From: JADCRZ01 sp037718865
GTDB lineage: Bacteria; Bacteroidota; Bacteroidia; Chitinophagales; Chitinophagaceae
Assembly: GCA_037718865.1 (NCBI GenBank)
Contig: JBBJMP010000038.1
Location: forward strand, 1-32,419
Reading direction: 5' to 3'
Length of the DNA: 32,419 nt
Shown here: piece after piece, positions 25,001-32,419 of the stretch
How the letters are laid out: every line of letters begins with the position of its first letter
Position numbering within the stretch: the stretch's first letter is position 1
Position numbers and translations under genes: made by a program
Notes under the pieces: model-generated
Databases searched by the model: none
What the model was told of the DNA's origin: nothing
The model's input: only the letters and a program-made list of their open reading frames with translations

Positions 25001-25085
25001 GTTTCGCCGCTTCGGGTAGTTTAACCCGGGTTGCAATCCTGCCCGGACTTTTAACGGGTTTAGAAATCCGGATGGTCCAATGCAT
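22011..25085 (-). CDS. SusC/RagA family TonB-dependent outer-membrane transporter
   Basis: The 1024-residue protein has a hydrophobic signal (about 28-49), then a carboxypeptidase-regulatory-like domain (about 64-137, VSGTIRDAVNGKPLAGASIS). The TonB box/plug junction AQVVVVGYGTQ lies at about 143-153. The plug domain has SusC motifs VRGPGG, PLFVVDGLPLDN and INPQDIESIDVLKDASATAIYGSRGANGVILITT, and a 22-strand barrel ends in VIFGLNVSF with the terminal aromatic. It imports a ligand held by SusD using TonB energy. No anti-sigma/ECF sigma pair or hybrid regulator is beside it. A palindrome 136-153 bases upstream is a candidate operator. Confidence 0.95.
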   Translation of the reverse strand: MHWTIRISKPVKSPGRIATRVKLPEAAKLYLLAALLTGICVFPPFTGFAGKKPGGEMIINPQQAVSGTIRDAVNGKPLAGASISVRGGTENTISDARGAFSIVVPGINAILEISYVGYVAQEITIVNNIALEVSLQPNSADLAQVVVVGYGTQNKRDVTGAVKSLKSDAFNKGIINSPQQLLQGKVAGVNVTSASGEPGGILGITVRGPGGVRTGSTPLFVVDGLPLDNSSTGGGDPLNFINPQDIESIDVLKDASATAIYGSRGANGVILITTRKGKAGVSTLSFSTSVGLSKLARALPVFSADEFRTQVPKLGGVLDDQKGSTDWQKEVTRVATTLDHNLTLSGGAEKLAYYASFGAQVQQGIIKKNQLNRYSGRFNVTQKFWEDRLILEANLNVTTTKNERPPISTIIGDAITNNPTYAAYGVNGKPAIYQNINNPLIYFDLDKDIATINRVIGSISPSLRIIKGLIYKLNFGIDNANSTRDLEALPNAVPLRDGRLETYYTYNRNTLIENYLTYSSKVKNHDLSALAGHSYQKVFVQGRNVSINKFPISAVDPIYNPGLGQELTLANNRPGGYAFINELQSFYSRITYQYNNKYLVTANFRADGSSKFGSNNKYGYFPSFSFGWKISEEEFMRNAAFNNLKLRAGWGLTGNQEIPSKITQALFTSQVSATTSYPLTPTGPYPAGTTYSRLANPDIQWEVSKQTNIGLDFGVWNGALSGSVDVFNKISNNILLEVIPADPVQPAGTFWTNVKDMTITNKGIEFEADYRQKSIIGVTYNVGGNITYMNNKVEKSPYSVIPSGSASGSGLTSATINGYINNEPIGTFYLKEFTGFDNNGLSTYSDLDKDGTVTDKDRIAAGTALPDLIYSFYGSAAYKGFDLTINFNGVSGNKIYDNTANSSFYKLKLSKNVNTTPEAIADPKESTNNAAPVSTRYLKDGAYLRLNNLALAYQFNTTNLGLNKWLSAIRLSVTGQNLFVSTKYDGFDPEVNTDRTINGISSYGIDFMSYPKARSVIFGLNVSF

Positions 25086-25220
25086 AACAGTTTAGTTTAG
25101 GTTTGTAAAGCAGTATCATCTCAGTAATGATCTTTCGATCAGTGGTGCAGAAGTAATGCGGTGGCAAGGTTAAGCCGCGCAAATTATTCAAGCGGTATTA
25201 ACTGAATGTCAATTTACCGT

Positions 25221-25238
25221 ATTCTTAATATTAAGATT
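25221..25238. promoter_or_regulatory. Near-perfect 18-bp palindrome upstream of susC, candidate operator (copy 2)
   Basis: ATTCTTAATATTAAGATT shares 17 of 18 bases with the palindrome at 19777-19794. It lies 136 bases upstream of the SusC start, just upstream of a TTGACA-like and TAATTTG pair on the minus strand that could be the promoter. Confidence 0.6.
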
Positions 25239-25302
25239 TATATACTCACCGAAAAAGACAATTCCCTACCTTTTCAAGGAGGGGTAAAAGGGTGGTTACT
25301 GA

Positions 25303-26184
25303 TCAAAGTCTTATTGTTTCAGGAAGGTATTTAGCGATCAGTTCTTCATAATACGGTTTGAGCTCTTTAATAACTGGGGGTGTAGGACTTTTTGAGTACA
25401 AGTCATACGGGTTAAACTCCTTCACCCATTTAAACATTTCCCGGTCATGGTCATCCATGAGGTGTTCATAGGAATGCTCACGATGCTGCGCATAGAAAGA
25501 ATGGTACCGGATCATGTATAACGCCGGCTCAGGTAAATGATCCTTTACGATATGATATAGATATTCATCATGCCCCCACGACATATGAACATTTTTCAGG
25601 CCGCATCCCTCTTCGTATATTCCATATTTGCTATTGTAACGTTCGTCATGGATATCAGGGTTGTCTGCAAAATATTCCGGGTAAACGATTTTGTCCGAGA
25701 ACCCGCAACCAACCGGAAAGGTATCTCCGACCACAGCCCATTGTGGTTCGCCGAACAGGCATAAAATTTTGCCCATGTCATGAATAAACCCTGTAAGTAC
25801 AAACCAGTCGGGATGGCCATCTGCACGGATAGCTTCTGCACTTTGCAATAAGTGTTGCAATTGATCTAGTTCAATATCCGGATCGGAATCATCGACCAGG
25901 GTATTTAAGAATTCCATAGCCTGCCATACGGGCATTTGCTTGCGGTTAAAATTGAGGAACTCCTTTTCTTTTTTTAGTACGAAATCATAAGTCTGATATT
26001 TATGATTCAGCCGGTAAAATTCTCTGACGGTATCTCGTACCGGGTTGTCGTAGTTGCGGAAAGCGTCTTTTGACTTTGCTGGTTCTCCGGGAACAGGGTA
26101 ACGTTCAAGTACATCGTCTTCCCACTGTTCGATACTGTGTAAGGGGTTTATTTCTTCTTGCGATAAAAGGGTCGCATTTTTCAT
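25303..26184 (-). CDS. myo-Inositol oxygenase (MIOX)
   Basis: The 293-residue protein matches MIOX, the di-iron enzyme that cleaves myo-inositol with O2 to D-glucuronate. All six metal ligands of the mammalian enzyme can be placed: H111 (LQHLLQSAEAIR), H135-D136 (GFIHDMGK), H205 (SWGHDEY), H228 (RYHSFY) and D261 (NPYDLY). Other family signatures are NPVRDTVREFYRLNHKYQT at 47-65 and WAVVGDTFPVGC at 149-160. The length is close to the eukaryotic enzyme (about 285). The gene follows the sodium symporter gene by 99 bases on the same strand; SusC/SusD follow 217 bases later. No inositol dehydrogenase or uronate isomerase is in the window. Confidence 0.95.
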   Translation of the reverse strand: MKNATLLSQEEINPLHSIEQWEDDVLERYPVPGEPAKSKDAFRNYDNPVRDTVREFYRLNHKYQTYDFVLKKEKEFLNFNRKQMPVWQAMEFLNTLVDDSDPDIELDQLQHLLQSAEAIRADGHPDWFVLTGFIHDMGKILCLFGEPQWAVVGDTFPVGCGFSDKIVYPEYFADNPDIHDERYNSKYGIYEEGCGLKNVHMSWGHDEYLYHIVKDHLPEPALYMIRYHSFYAQHREHSYEHLMDDHDREMFKWVKEFNPYDLYSKSPTPPVIKELKPYYEELIAKYLPETIRL

Positions 26185-26283
26185 AACATGTCTTATTTAT
26201 ACATGATAAATTTAATAAATATTTACGGGAGACAGAAATCTTTTATCTGCCGAGGCGACTCCCTTGTTTGAATGATAGTATGT

Positions 26284-27918
26284 CTACCAGAACACAGTGT
26301 ATAAAGCGGTCAGTATACCCATGATGATCACCGAACCGATAATAAACCCGGGCGAACATCTGAACATGGCCGTATCTATCTGTATGTGGTGTTTTTCCTG
26401 TGCTGCTTTATTTACTGGTGCCAGCAGGCTCATCACGACCATCAATAATATTAGCGCAACAAAAACGATGGTCATCCGGTCAAGGAATGGATAATCGGGA
26501 AAAGCGCCGCTTGTCCATACCGGTAAAAATTTAAGCGCTGTTGACAGCGGGATGGTTAGAAGTGCAGCGGATAAAGCGGCCGCCGGGGTGGTGCGTTTCC
26601 AGCAAAAGCCAAGAAGGAATATGGCCAAAACACCGGGTGAAATAAATCCTACGTATTCCTGAATAAATTGGTAGGCCTGGTCCAGCGAACGCAATGCCGG
26701 AGCCACCAAACCGGCAATTACCATAGATACGATCACGGTCCAGCGGCCCGTGCTAACGAGTTGTTTTTCACTAGCTGTTTTATGGAAAAATTTTTTGTAG
26801 ATATCTAATGAAAAAATGGTGGAGATGCTGTTGGCCTTTCCTGCCAGGGATGCCACCACGGCTGCAGTAAGGGCTGCAAAAGCCAATCCTTTCAGTCCGG
26901 CGGGCAATAAATTAAGCAAAGTAGGATAGGCATGATCCGGTCGTACGACGCCTGCATCTGTCATTTCCGATTGAAAAAGTCCCTGCTGGTACAATACGTA
27001 AGCGGTGATGCCTGGAATTACCGCAATGACAGGCACCAGCAACTTCAGGAATGCGGCAAATAAAATTCCATTCCTGGCTGTTTGAAGGTTAGCGCCGAGT
27101 GCCCGTTGAATAATATACTGATTGCAGCCCCAGTAGTTTAGGTTATTGATCCACATGCCACCCACCAGCACAGATAAGCCGGGCAGGTCTTTATAATAGG
27201 GATGTGATTCGTTGAATATCATATGGAAATGAGTAGGCGCCTTTTCCCTGATCAGCGCCAGTCCCTTTAAGATATTTTTGCCATAACCAAAATGCTCAGA
27301 TACCATGTTCAATGCAAGATAGGTAGTGACCAGTCCGCCAAGGATCAGCACAAATACCTGGAAAACATCGGTATAACCGATCACTTTCATGCCTCCCAGC
27401 GTAACGACAATCGAAAAAATGGCCAGCCCGGCAACACACCATGCAAAAGGGATTCCTGTTACAGAACCGATGGCCAATGCCCCCAGGTAGAGGATGGAGG
27501 TAAGATTTACAAAAACATAAACCAGCAACCAGAATATAGCCATCACTGTACTAACGGTGGTGTTATAGCGCTGCGAAAGGAACTGTGGCATAGTATAGAT
27601 CTTATTCTTCAGGTAGACCGGGATGAAAAATACGGCGACTATGATGAGGGTGGCTGCCGCCATCCATTCATAAGTTGAGATGGCCAGTCCCAGAGCAAAT
27701 CCAGAACCCGACATGCCGATAAAATGTTCAGCGGAAATATTTGAAGCGATCAAGGAAGCGCCGATGGCCCACCAGGTAAGCGAGCCCTCAGCCAGAAAAA
27801 AGTCCCGCGAATCGGTTTTAGCTGCTTTTTTTCTATGATAAATATAATAGCCATAACTCACCACCATAATAAAATAGATCATGAACACAATGTAATCGGC
27901 AAGGTGCAGTTGACGCAT
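26284..27918 (-). CDS. Sodium:solute symporter (SSS/SGLT family)
   Basis: The 544-residue inner-membrane protein has about 14 helices and the SGLT signatures: GSLTWWAIGASLIASNISAE at 46-65, then HFIGMSGSGFA, YLGALAIGSVTG and AFAALTAAVVASLAGKANSIS. It resembles the sodium/glucose and sodium/myo-inositol carriers. With the inositol oxygenase gene 99 bases downstream it is a good candidate inositol importer, but a related sugar is possible. It diverges from the molybdenum hydroxylase operon. Confidence 0.93.
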   Translation of the reverse strand: MRQLHLADYIVFMIYFIMVVSYGYYIYHRKKAAKTDSRDFFLAEGSLTWWAIGASLIASNISAEHFIGMSGSGFALGLAISTYEWMAAATLIIVAVFFIPVYLKNKIYTMPQFLSQRYNTTVSTVMAIFWLLVYVFVNLTSILYLGALAIGSVTGIPFAWCVAGLAIFSIVVTLGGMKVIGYTDVFQVFVLILGGLVTTYLALNMVSEHFGYGKNILKGLALIREKAPTHFHMIFNESHPYYKDLPGLSVLVGGMWINNLNYWGCNQYIIQRALGANLQTARNGILFAAFLKLLVPVIAVIPGITAYVLYQQGLFQSEMTDAGVVRPDHAYPTLLNLLPAGLKGLAFAALTAAVVASLAGKANSISTIFSLDIYKKFFHKTASEKQLVSTGRWTVIVSMVIAGLVAPALRSLDQAYQFIQEYVGFISPGVLAIFLLGFCWKRTTPAAALSAALLTIPLSTALKFLPVWTSGAFPDYPFLDRMTIVFVALILLMVVMSLLAPVNKAAQEKHHIQIDTAMFRCSPGFIIGSVIIMGILTALYTVFW

Positions 27919-28066
27919 GGCAGTAAATTATTATTGAAAGATAGATGAAGAAAAGACAATTTCTGAAGTGAAACGTGATTTTTATGAGTGCACCACAGCT
28001 TATTTTTCTATGAAAGAGGAAAAGCCTAAATTACCTTTTCCGCATAATAAACATAAACGGATTGGT

Positions 28067-28711
28067 ATGGCAAGAAAAAAGCGTCTTCCGACACCTGAGA
28101 ACGAAGCCGGATGTCCCAATGAAAGCCGCAGGAATTTTTTGAAGCATTCTTCTCTTTTGACGGCAATTGCATTAACTCCGGCCACAGTGCTGAAAGCAGC
28201 AGAATCACAATGGGATGAGAAGATCGCGGATGCTTTTGAGAAGGTGAAGGTGCGGCTGGAGATAAACGGTATAAAACATACCCTGTCTCTCGAGCCCCGG
28301 GTTACTTTGCTTGACCTGCTGCGGGAGCAACTTGCACTGACGGGCACAAAAAAAGGCTGCGATTACGGCCAGTGCGGCGCCTGCACCGTGCTGGTTAACG
28401 GAAGGCGTGTTAATTCGTGCCTGATCCTTGCCGTTATGCTGGAAGGAAAAAAAATTACCACGATAGAGGGATTGTCGACAGGCGATCAGCTCCATCCTTT
28501 ACAGGAAGCTTTTATAAAACACGATGGGTTTCAGTGCGGTTATTGCACTCCAGGCCAGATCGTATCAGCGGTTGCTTTACTGAGGGAAGGCCTTGCCGGT
28601 TCCGAAGCAGAGATACGTGAAAATATGAGTGGTAATATTTGCCGTTGCGGTGCTTACCCCAATATTGTGGATGCCATTATGGAAGTAAAAAAAGGAGGAC
28701 AGGCCATATGA
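28067..28711 (+). CDS. Molybdenum hydroxylase [2Fe-2S] subunit with Tat signal (PaoA-like)
   Basis: From ATG at 28067 the protein has 214 residues; in-frame ATGs at 27968 and 28010 would put 53 or 39 residues before the Tat arginines, longer than usual. The Tat signal SRRNFLKHSSLLTAIALTPA has its arginines at about 21-22. Next is a plant-type ferredoxin fold with cluster cysteines in CDYGQCGAC and a fourth in VNSC, then a helical domain with the second [2Fe-2S] cluster (CGYCTPG and CRCGAY). It passes electrons from the molybdenum subunit to the flavin subunit. A Tat signal on this subunit alone implies the whole complex is exported, as for E. coli PaoABC. It is the first gene of the operon; its stop overlaps the next start (ATGA). 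Confidence 0.93.
   Translation: MARKKRLPTPENEAGCPNESRRNFLKHSSLLTAIALTPATVLKAAESQWDEKIADAFEKVKVRLEINGIKHTLSLEPRVTLLDLLREQLALTGTKKGCDYGQCGACTVLVNGRRVNSCLILAVMLEGKKITTIEGLSTGDQLHPLQEAFIKHDGFQCGYCTPGQIVSAVALLREGLAGSEAEIRENMSGNICRCGAYPNIVDAIMEVKKGGQAI
28693..28698 (+). promoter_or_regulatory. Strong Shine-Dalgarno deciding the flavin-subunit start
   Basis: AGGAGG lies 9 bases before the ATG at 28708. Such a strong site is unusual for Bacteroidota and favours this start over the in-frame ATG at 28639. Confidence 0.7.
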
Positions 28712-29691
28712 ACCCGTTTGAGTATATAAGACCCGGTAATCAAAAAGCAGCAATTAATGCGTTGGCTAAAGATCCTGCCGCAATCTTTATTGCAGGTGGT
28801 ACCAACCTGGTTGACCTGATGAAAAGAGGCGTTGCCACTCCGCAAAAACTCATTGATATTAACAACCTTCCGCTGAAAACTATTGAAAGCAAAAACGGGA
28901 TTTTGCGGATTGGTTCACTGTCATTGAACAGCAATGTGGCTATGCATGATCTTGTTACTCAGACCCAGCCTTTGCTTTCACTCGCCTTAAAGGCCGGTGC
29001 TTCACCGCAATTGAGAAATATGGCTACTGTTGGTGGTAACATAATGCAACGAACCCGGTGCCCATATTTTTACGATACGGTCATGCCCTGTAATAAACGC
29101 GCTCCCGGTACCGGTTGCGGTGCATTGAAAGGGTACAATCGCATGCATGCTATTTTTGGTGCCAGTGAACAGTGCATAGCCGTGCACCCCAGCGATATGT
29201 GCGTTGCTTTGGCTGCTCTTGACGCAACTGTTGTAGTAAGCGGCCTTAAAGGCGAACGGCGTTTTGCATTTATTGATTTTCACCGCCTGCCCGGAGAGCA
29301 ACCTGAAAAAGACAATATACTTGACAGAACGGAATTGATCACGGCTGTTGAAATCCCAGATGGTCCGTTTACCAAACATGTTCATTATCTGAAAGTGAGG
29401 GACCGCTCCTCTTATGCCTTTGCCCTTGTCTCCGTGGCAGCCGCTCTTGACATCAGGGGAGGTATCATTCAAAGTGCCCGCTTAGCAATGGGTGGTGTTG
29501 CACACAAGCCCTGGCGTTTGTTCAATGCTGAAAAGGCGCTTGCAGGAAAACCGGTCTCCGAAACCAGTTTCAGGCAGGTGGCTCAATTAGCTATGAAGGA
29601 TGCCAGGGCATTTGAGCACAACACCTTCAAATTAACATTAGCGCCTAATGCCATCGCGGAGGCCTTAAAAATGGCAGCAGGAAAATCATAA
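28708..29691 (+). CDS. Molybdenum hydroxylase FAD subunit with extra [4Fe-4S] site (PaoB-like)
   Basis: From ATG at 28708 the protein has 327 residues. The FAD-binding loops are IAGGTNLVDLMKRG (28-41) and TVGGNIMQRT (108-117). An insertion follows with four cysteines, C118 (RCPY), C128 (PCNKR), C137 (TGCGA) and C156 (EQCIA), then HPSDMCVAL; this arrangement matches the [4Fe-4S] loop of PaoB and 4-hydroxybenzoyl-CoA reductase beta subunits. The C-terminal CODH-type domain ends the protein. It has no signal and should be exported with the Tat-tagged subunit. It overlaps the preceding gene by 4 bases and is 6 bases from the next. Confidence 0.93.
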   Translation: MNPFEYIRPGNQKAAINALAKDPAAIFIAGGTNLVDLMKRGVATPQKLIDINNLPLKTIESKNGILRIGSLSLNSNVAMHDLVTQTQPLLSLALKAGASPQLRNMATVGGNIMQRTRCPYFYDTVMPCNKRAPGTGCGALKGYNRMHAIFGASEQCIAVHPSDMCVALAALDATVVVSGLKGERRFAFIDFHRLPGEQPEKDNILDRTELITAVEIPDGPFTKHVHYLKVRDRSSYAFALVSVAAALDIRGGIIQSARLAMGGVAHKPWRLFNAEKALAGKPVSETSFRQVAQLAMKDARAFEHNTFKLTLAPNAIAEALKMAAGKS

Positions 29692-29697
29692 CTAAAT

Positions 29698-31923
29698 ATG
29701 GAAAAGCAACTGTCTGATAACGTTAGTATGGCAGATCCGTTGGATCGTGTGGATGGTAAATTAAAGGTTACCGGCACTGCCACGTACTCCGCTGAATACC
29801 AAATACCGAACCTTGCTTATGGCGTGTTGGTGAGCAGTACGATCGCCAGGGGCACCATAAAAAGTATCGACACTAAACCGGCTGAGCGCGCCCCTGGTGT
29901 ACTTGGTGTAATTACGCACCTGAATTCATTAAAAATACCAGGTTATGAAACAGGTGGTAAACCCTCAAAAGGGCGCACCACAGGGCAGGCATTGCGTATA
30001 TTTAATAGTGACATTATTTACTTCAATGGTCAGCCCATAGCCATTGTTGTGGCCCAAACCCTCGAACGGGCCTTGTATGCCGCTTCGCTGGTTAAGGCAA
30101 CTTACACTGAAGAAAAACATCAGACCGATCTTATGGTCAATACGGGTCGCGCCATGATGCCCAAAGGAAGCGTGGATTACAAGAGGGGCGAGGCAAATGC
30201 TTATTTATCGGCACCGGTCAACATTGAGCGTCAGTATATGATGCCTATCGAAGTGCATAACCCCATGGAATTGCACAGCACTGTTGCCATTTGGGAGGGC
30301 GATGATCAGGTAAAGGTTTACGACAAAACCCAGGGAGTGAAATCCACCCAGCGAACTATCATGGATGCCTTTAAACTTCCCGAAAAAAATGTGCAGGTGA
30401 TAACCCGGTTTGTGGGTGGCGGATTCGGCAGCGCCTTACGTACATGGCCACACGTAATTGCTGCTGTGCTGGCTGCAAAGATGCTAAAGACACCGGTCAA
30501 GCTTGTATTAAGCCGTGACCAGATGTTTACTATGGTGGGCTATCGTCCCCGTTGTTTTCAAAAGATAGGCATAGGGGCTACTGCCGATGGTAAAATAACC
30601 GGTATCACCCATGAGGCAACGTCAATAACGTCTTTCTATGAAGACTTTACCGAACGTTCTGTGAACATGACCAAATTCATGTATGCAAGTCCAAACGTGA
30701 ATACCGTCTATCGAATTGTGCCACTCGACCTGAGTACCCCCACCTGGATGCGGGGACCCGGAGAAGCTACTGGTGCCTATGCTCTTGAATCTGCCATGGA
30801 CGAAATGGCCTACGCCCTGAAACTGGATCCTGTTGATTTCAGGTTGCGTAACTATGCTGAAATTGACCAGGAACGAAACCTGCCCTGGAGCAGCAAGTAT
30901 TTAAAAGAATGTTACCAGGTAGGTGCTGACCGGATCGGATGGAATAAACGCGATCCCAGGCCGGCTTCCATGCGGGAAGGTGAGATGCTTGTTGGTTATG
31001 GAATGGGTTCAGGGGTTTTTAACGCCTCACGTAACCGCGCAGTAGTGTTGGCAAGGATAAGGGACGACGGCTCGCTCATCCTTCAAAGTGCAGTAAGTGA
31101 CAGCGGATCGGGAACTGCCACTTCAATGATACAGATTGCTTCGCAGGTAATGGGAATTGCGCCTGCAAAAATTATATTCGAGTTAGGAGACTCGTCGTTC
31201 CCGATGGGCCCCAGCCAGGGTGGATCTACGACCACGTCAACATTAGGATCGGCTGTGCATGATGCCTGCGTTGCCCTGCAGCAAAAATTGATTGAGCTTG
31301 CGTCCCGGGCAGAAGGGTCGGTATTTAAAGACGCCAGCCCCGAAAGTATTATTTTTAAGGATGGTGCCATAAGCCTTTCATCAAAGCCTGAGGTAAAGGC
31401 ATTGTATACGGCCATTCTCAAACAGCAAAGCCTTACCGAGCTGGAGGTAACAGAAGAGTCAAAGTCAGGGGAGGAAAGACAGAAATACTCCATGTATTCG
31501 TTTTCGGCGCATTTTGCCCAGGTGTTTGTGCATCCGGCAACAGGTGTCGTGAAGGTAAACAAGGTTGTTTCTGTCACAGACGCTGGCAGGATAGTTAGTG
31601 AGAAGACGGCCCGTAGCCAGGCGATCGGCGGTGTGGTGGGTGGAATCGGAATGGCACTGATGGAGGAGGCGGTTATAGATCACCGTTACGGTCGTCTGGT
31701 CAATAATAATCTGGCGGATTATCATGTACCTGTTCACGCAGATGTACCTCACATAGAAGCCTTGTTCATTAATAAGAAAGACCCTTATATAAACCCCATG
31801 GGCTCAAAGGGATTGGGTGAAATATCCCTCGTCGGCATTGCGGCGGCTATTGCCAATGCGGTATTCCATGCTACCGGTAAGAGGGTGCGTGATTTGCCGA
31901 TCACCCCAGACAAACTTCTGTAA
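29698..31923 (+). CDS. Molybdenum hydroxylase catalytic subunit (PaoC/xanthine dehydrogenase family)
   Basis: The 741-residue protein is the molybdenum-cofactor subunit. It begins ADPLDRVDGKLKVTGTATYS, the usual opening of the family. Other landmarks are FVGGGFGSALRTWPH, RGPGEATGAYALESAMDEMA, SQGGSTTTSTLGSAVHDA, and the C-terminal GSKGLGE with E708 at the position of the base catalyst. It hydroxylates an aldehyde or aromatic heterocycle at the molybdenum and feeds electrons to the FeS subunit. The substrate is unknown; the operon order FeS-FAD-Mo matches PaoABC, which oxidises a broad range of aldehydes. No cofactor insertion chaperone (PaoD/XdhC-like) is in the window. Confidence 0.94.
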   Translation: MEKQLSDNVSMADPLDRVDGKLKVTGTATYSAEYQIPNLAYGVLVSSTIARGTIKSIDTKPAERAPGVLGVITHLNSLKIPGYETGGKPSKGRTTGQALRIFNSDIIYFNGQPIAIVVAQTLERALYAASLVKATYTEEKHQTDLMVNTGRAMMPKGSVDYKRGEANAYLSAPVNIERQYMMPIEVHNPMELHSTVAIWEGDDQVKVYDKTQGVKSTQRTIMDAFKLPEKNVQVITRFVGGGFGSALRTWPHVIAAVLAAKMLKTPVKLVLSRDQMFTMVGYRPRCFQKIGIGATADGKITGITHEATSITSFYEDFTERSVNMTKFMYASPNVNTVYRIVPLDLSTPTWMRGPGEATGAYALESAMDEMAYALKLDPVDFRLRNYAEIDQERNLPWSSKYLKECYQVGADRIGWNKRDPRPASMREGEMLVGYGMGSGVFNASRNRAVVLARIRDDGSLILQSAVSDSGSGTATSMIQIASQVMGIAPAKIIFELGDSSFPMGPSQGGSTTTSTLGSAVHDACVALQQKLIELASRAEGSVFKDASPESIIFKDGAISLSSKPEVKALYTAILKQQSLTELEVTEESKSGEERQKYSMYSFSAHFAQVFVHPATGVVKVNKVVSVTDAGRIVSEKTARSQAIGGVVGGIGMALMEEAVIDHRYGRLVNNNLADYHVPVHADVPHIEALFINKKDPYINPMGSKGLGEISLVGIAAAIANAVFHATGKRVRDLPITPDKLL

Positions 31924-31948
31924 AGCCATTGGTATATGCCTCATCTCA

Positions 31949-32368
31949 TTAAAAGTATTTTTCCATCATTATGCCATAAGTCATCAGCAGGTTTTCCCGG
32001 TTTGTCCTGTTTAATTTATTGTAATTTACAGAACCTGTAAGGCTTAGCCATTTCCGTAATTTTATAGAGACGGTATTGTTGGATTTTATGATATAATCCC
32101 GATTGTCTGCAAGGGCATTCAGCAGAAAATTTGTTCCATCGAAAACAATTATTTCTGTAATCACCCATCTATAGCGTATCCGCAGGGAGTTTCGAAAGGT
32201 ATTGTCTGTCTCTCTTTGTGAATTGTTAATGAGCAGATCACTTTTTTCAAAGAGGATGCCATCGCTGATGTTAAGCCAGGCGTTTTTACGGTCTATGATA
32301 TTATAGGCAATACCCAATCCCATTTGCAGCCGGTCGTGTTTATTTAAATTATATCGTTTGTGGTATTT
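31949..32368 (-). CDS. DUF481-like beta-barrel protein, C-terminal part, N-terminus interrupted
   Basis: The readable frame gives 139 residues from KYHKRYNLNKHDRLQ to the terminal ...MMEKYF. The pattern (RNSLRIRYRW, KLRKWLSLTGSVNYNKLNRTNRENLLMTYG) matches the C-terminal strands of DUF481 outer-membrane proteins. Upstream the same frame continues to the window edge (about 16 codons) but is cut by a TAA at 32369-32371, close to a run of seven G. A downstream ATG at 32323 is not a convincing start because coding signal extends before it. The gene may be full-length beyond the edge with an error here, or truncated. It converges with the molybdenum subunit gene. Confidence 0.6.
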   Translation of the reverse strand, partial: KYHKRYNLNKHDRLQMGLGIAYNIIDRKNAWLNISDGILFEKSDLLINNSQRETDNTFRNSLRIRYRWVITEIIVFDGTNFLLNALADNRDYIIKSNNTVSIKLRKWLSLTGSVNYNKLNRTNRENLLMTYGIMMEKYF

Positions 32369-32419
32369 TTAAAGCCCCCCCGAATAAAATCGCCGTGGTT
32401 TTAAAAAGCTGAAATAAAA

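Noticed and set aside
26227..26263. GGGAG...CTCCC structure between the symporter and inositol oxygenase genes
   Set aside because: The outer stem is five bases and the inner pairing weak; there is not enough to call a terminator or riboswitch.
28639..28707. Upstream extension of the flavin subunit from ATG at 28639
   Set aside because: It would overlap the FeS subunit by more than 70 bases, adds residues without family similarity, and an AGGAGG site points to the ATG at 28708.

Overview
This window looks like a chromosomal segment of a Bacteroidota bacterium, most likely Chitinophagaceae or a close relative. Supporting signs are a SusC/SusD pair, lipoproteins with long serine/threonine-rich N-termini, A-rich leaders instead of Shine-Dalgarno sites, -7 elements resembling TAnnTTTG, and small families (DUF6132, DUF6152, DUF6644-like) typical of that phylum. 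Family names come from recognising motifs by eye; no database search was possible.

Positions 1-7367 (almost all minus strand) form an AT-richer block devoted to sulfur chemistry. In transcription order it holds an nhaA antiporter broken by three single-base indels, a Crp/Fnr regulator, a TauE/SafE anion exporter, a single-domain rhodanese, a YgaP-like membrane protein, a DUF6132 membrane protein, a rhodanese-thioredoxin lipoprotein, a TsdA-like dihaem cytochrome c, and a Tat-exported SoxB-like metallophosphoesterase that runs off the left edge. Three perfect GTGA-N6-TCAC palindromes precede transcription units of this block, each at exactly the same distance from a -7-like element. The Crp protein carries the R-E-x-x-x-R recognition residues that read this sequence in E. 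coli CRP. The block therefore looks like one self-contained, Crp-controlled sulfur regulon. It abuts the 3' end of a tRNA-Arg(CCT) gene (7368-7439), as expected for an island integrated at a tRNA.

Positions 7440-20300 are higher in GC and look like core genome. They hold a TPR membrane protein, an SRPBCC protein, a three-gene phosphorelay (sigma-54 response regulator, cytoplasmic hybrid kinase with HPt, lone receiver), a UvrD-type helicase fused to a PD-(D/E)XK nuclease with an iron-sulfur staple, an Ig-like lipoprotein, a hypothetical protein, a DUF6644-like/DUF6152 pair and a 79-residue membrane protein. A 20-base hairpin repeat occurs twice, about 9.3 kb apart.

Positions 20305-31923 are a catabolic region. 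SusC and SusD (outer-membrane uptake), myo-inositol oxygenase and a sodium:solute symporter lie on the minus strand. A divergent three-gene molybdenum hydroxylase operon of the PaoABC type lies on the plus strand. Together they suggest uptake and oxidation of a cyclitol, sugar or aldehyde-type substrate, with inositol converted to glucuronate. An 18-bp palindrome upstream of susC recurs almost identically upstream of the DUF6152 gene. The right edge holds the C-terminal part of a DUF481-like protein with an in-frame stop near the end.
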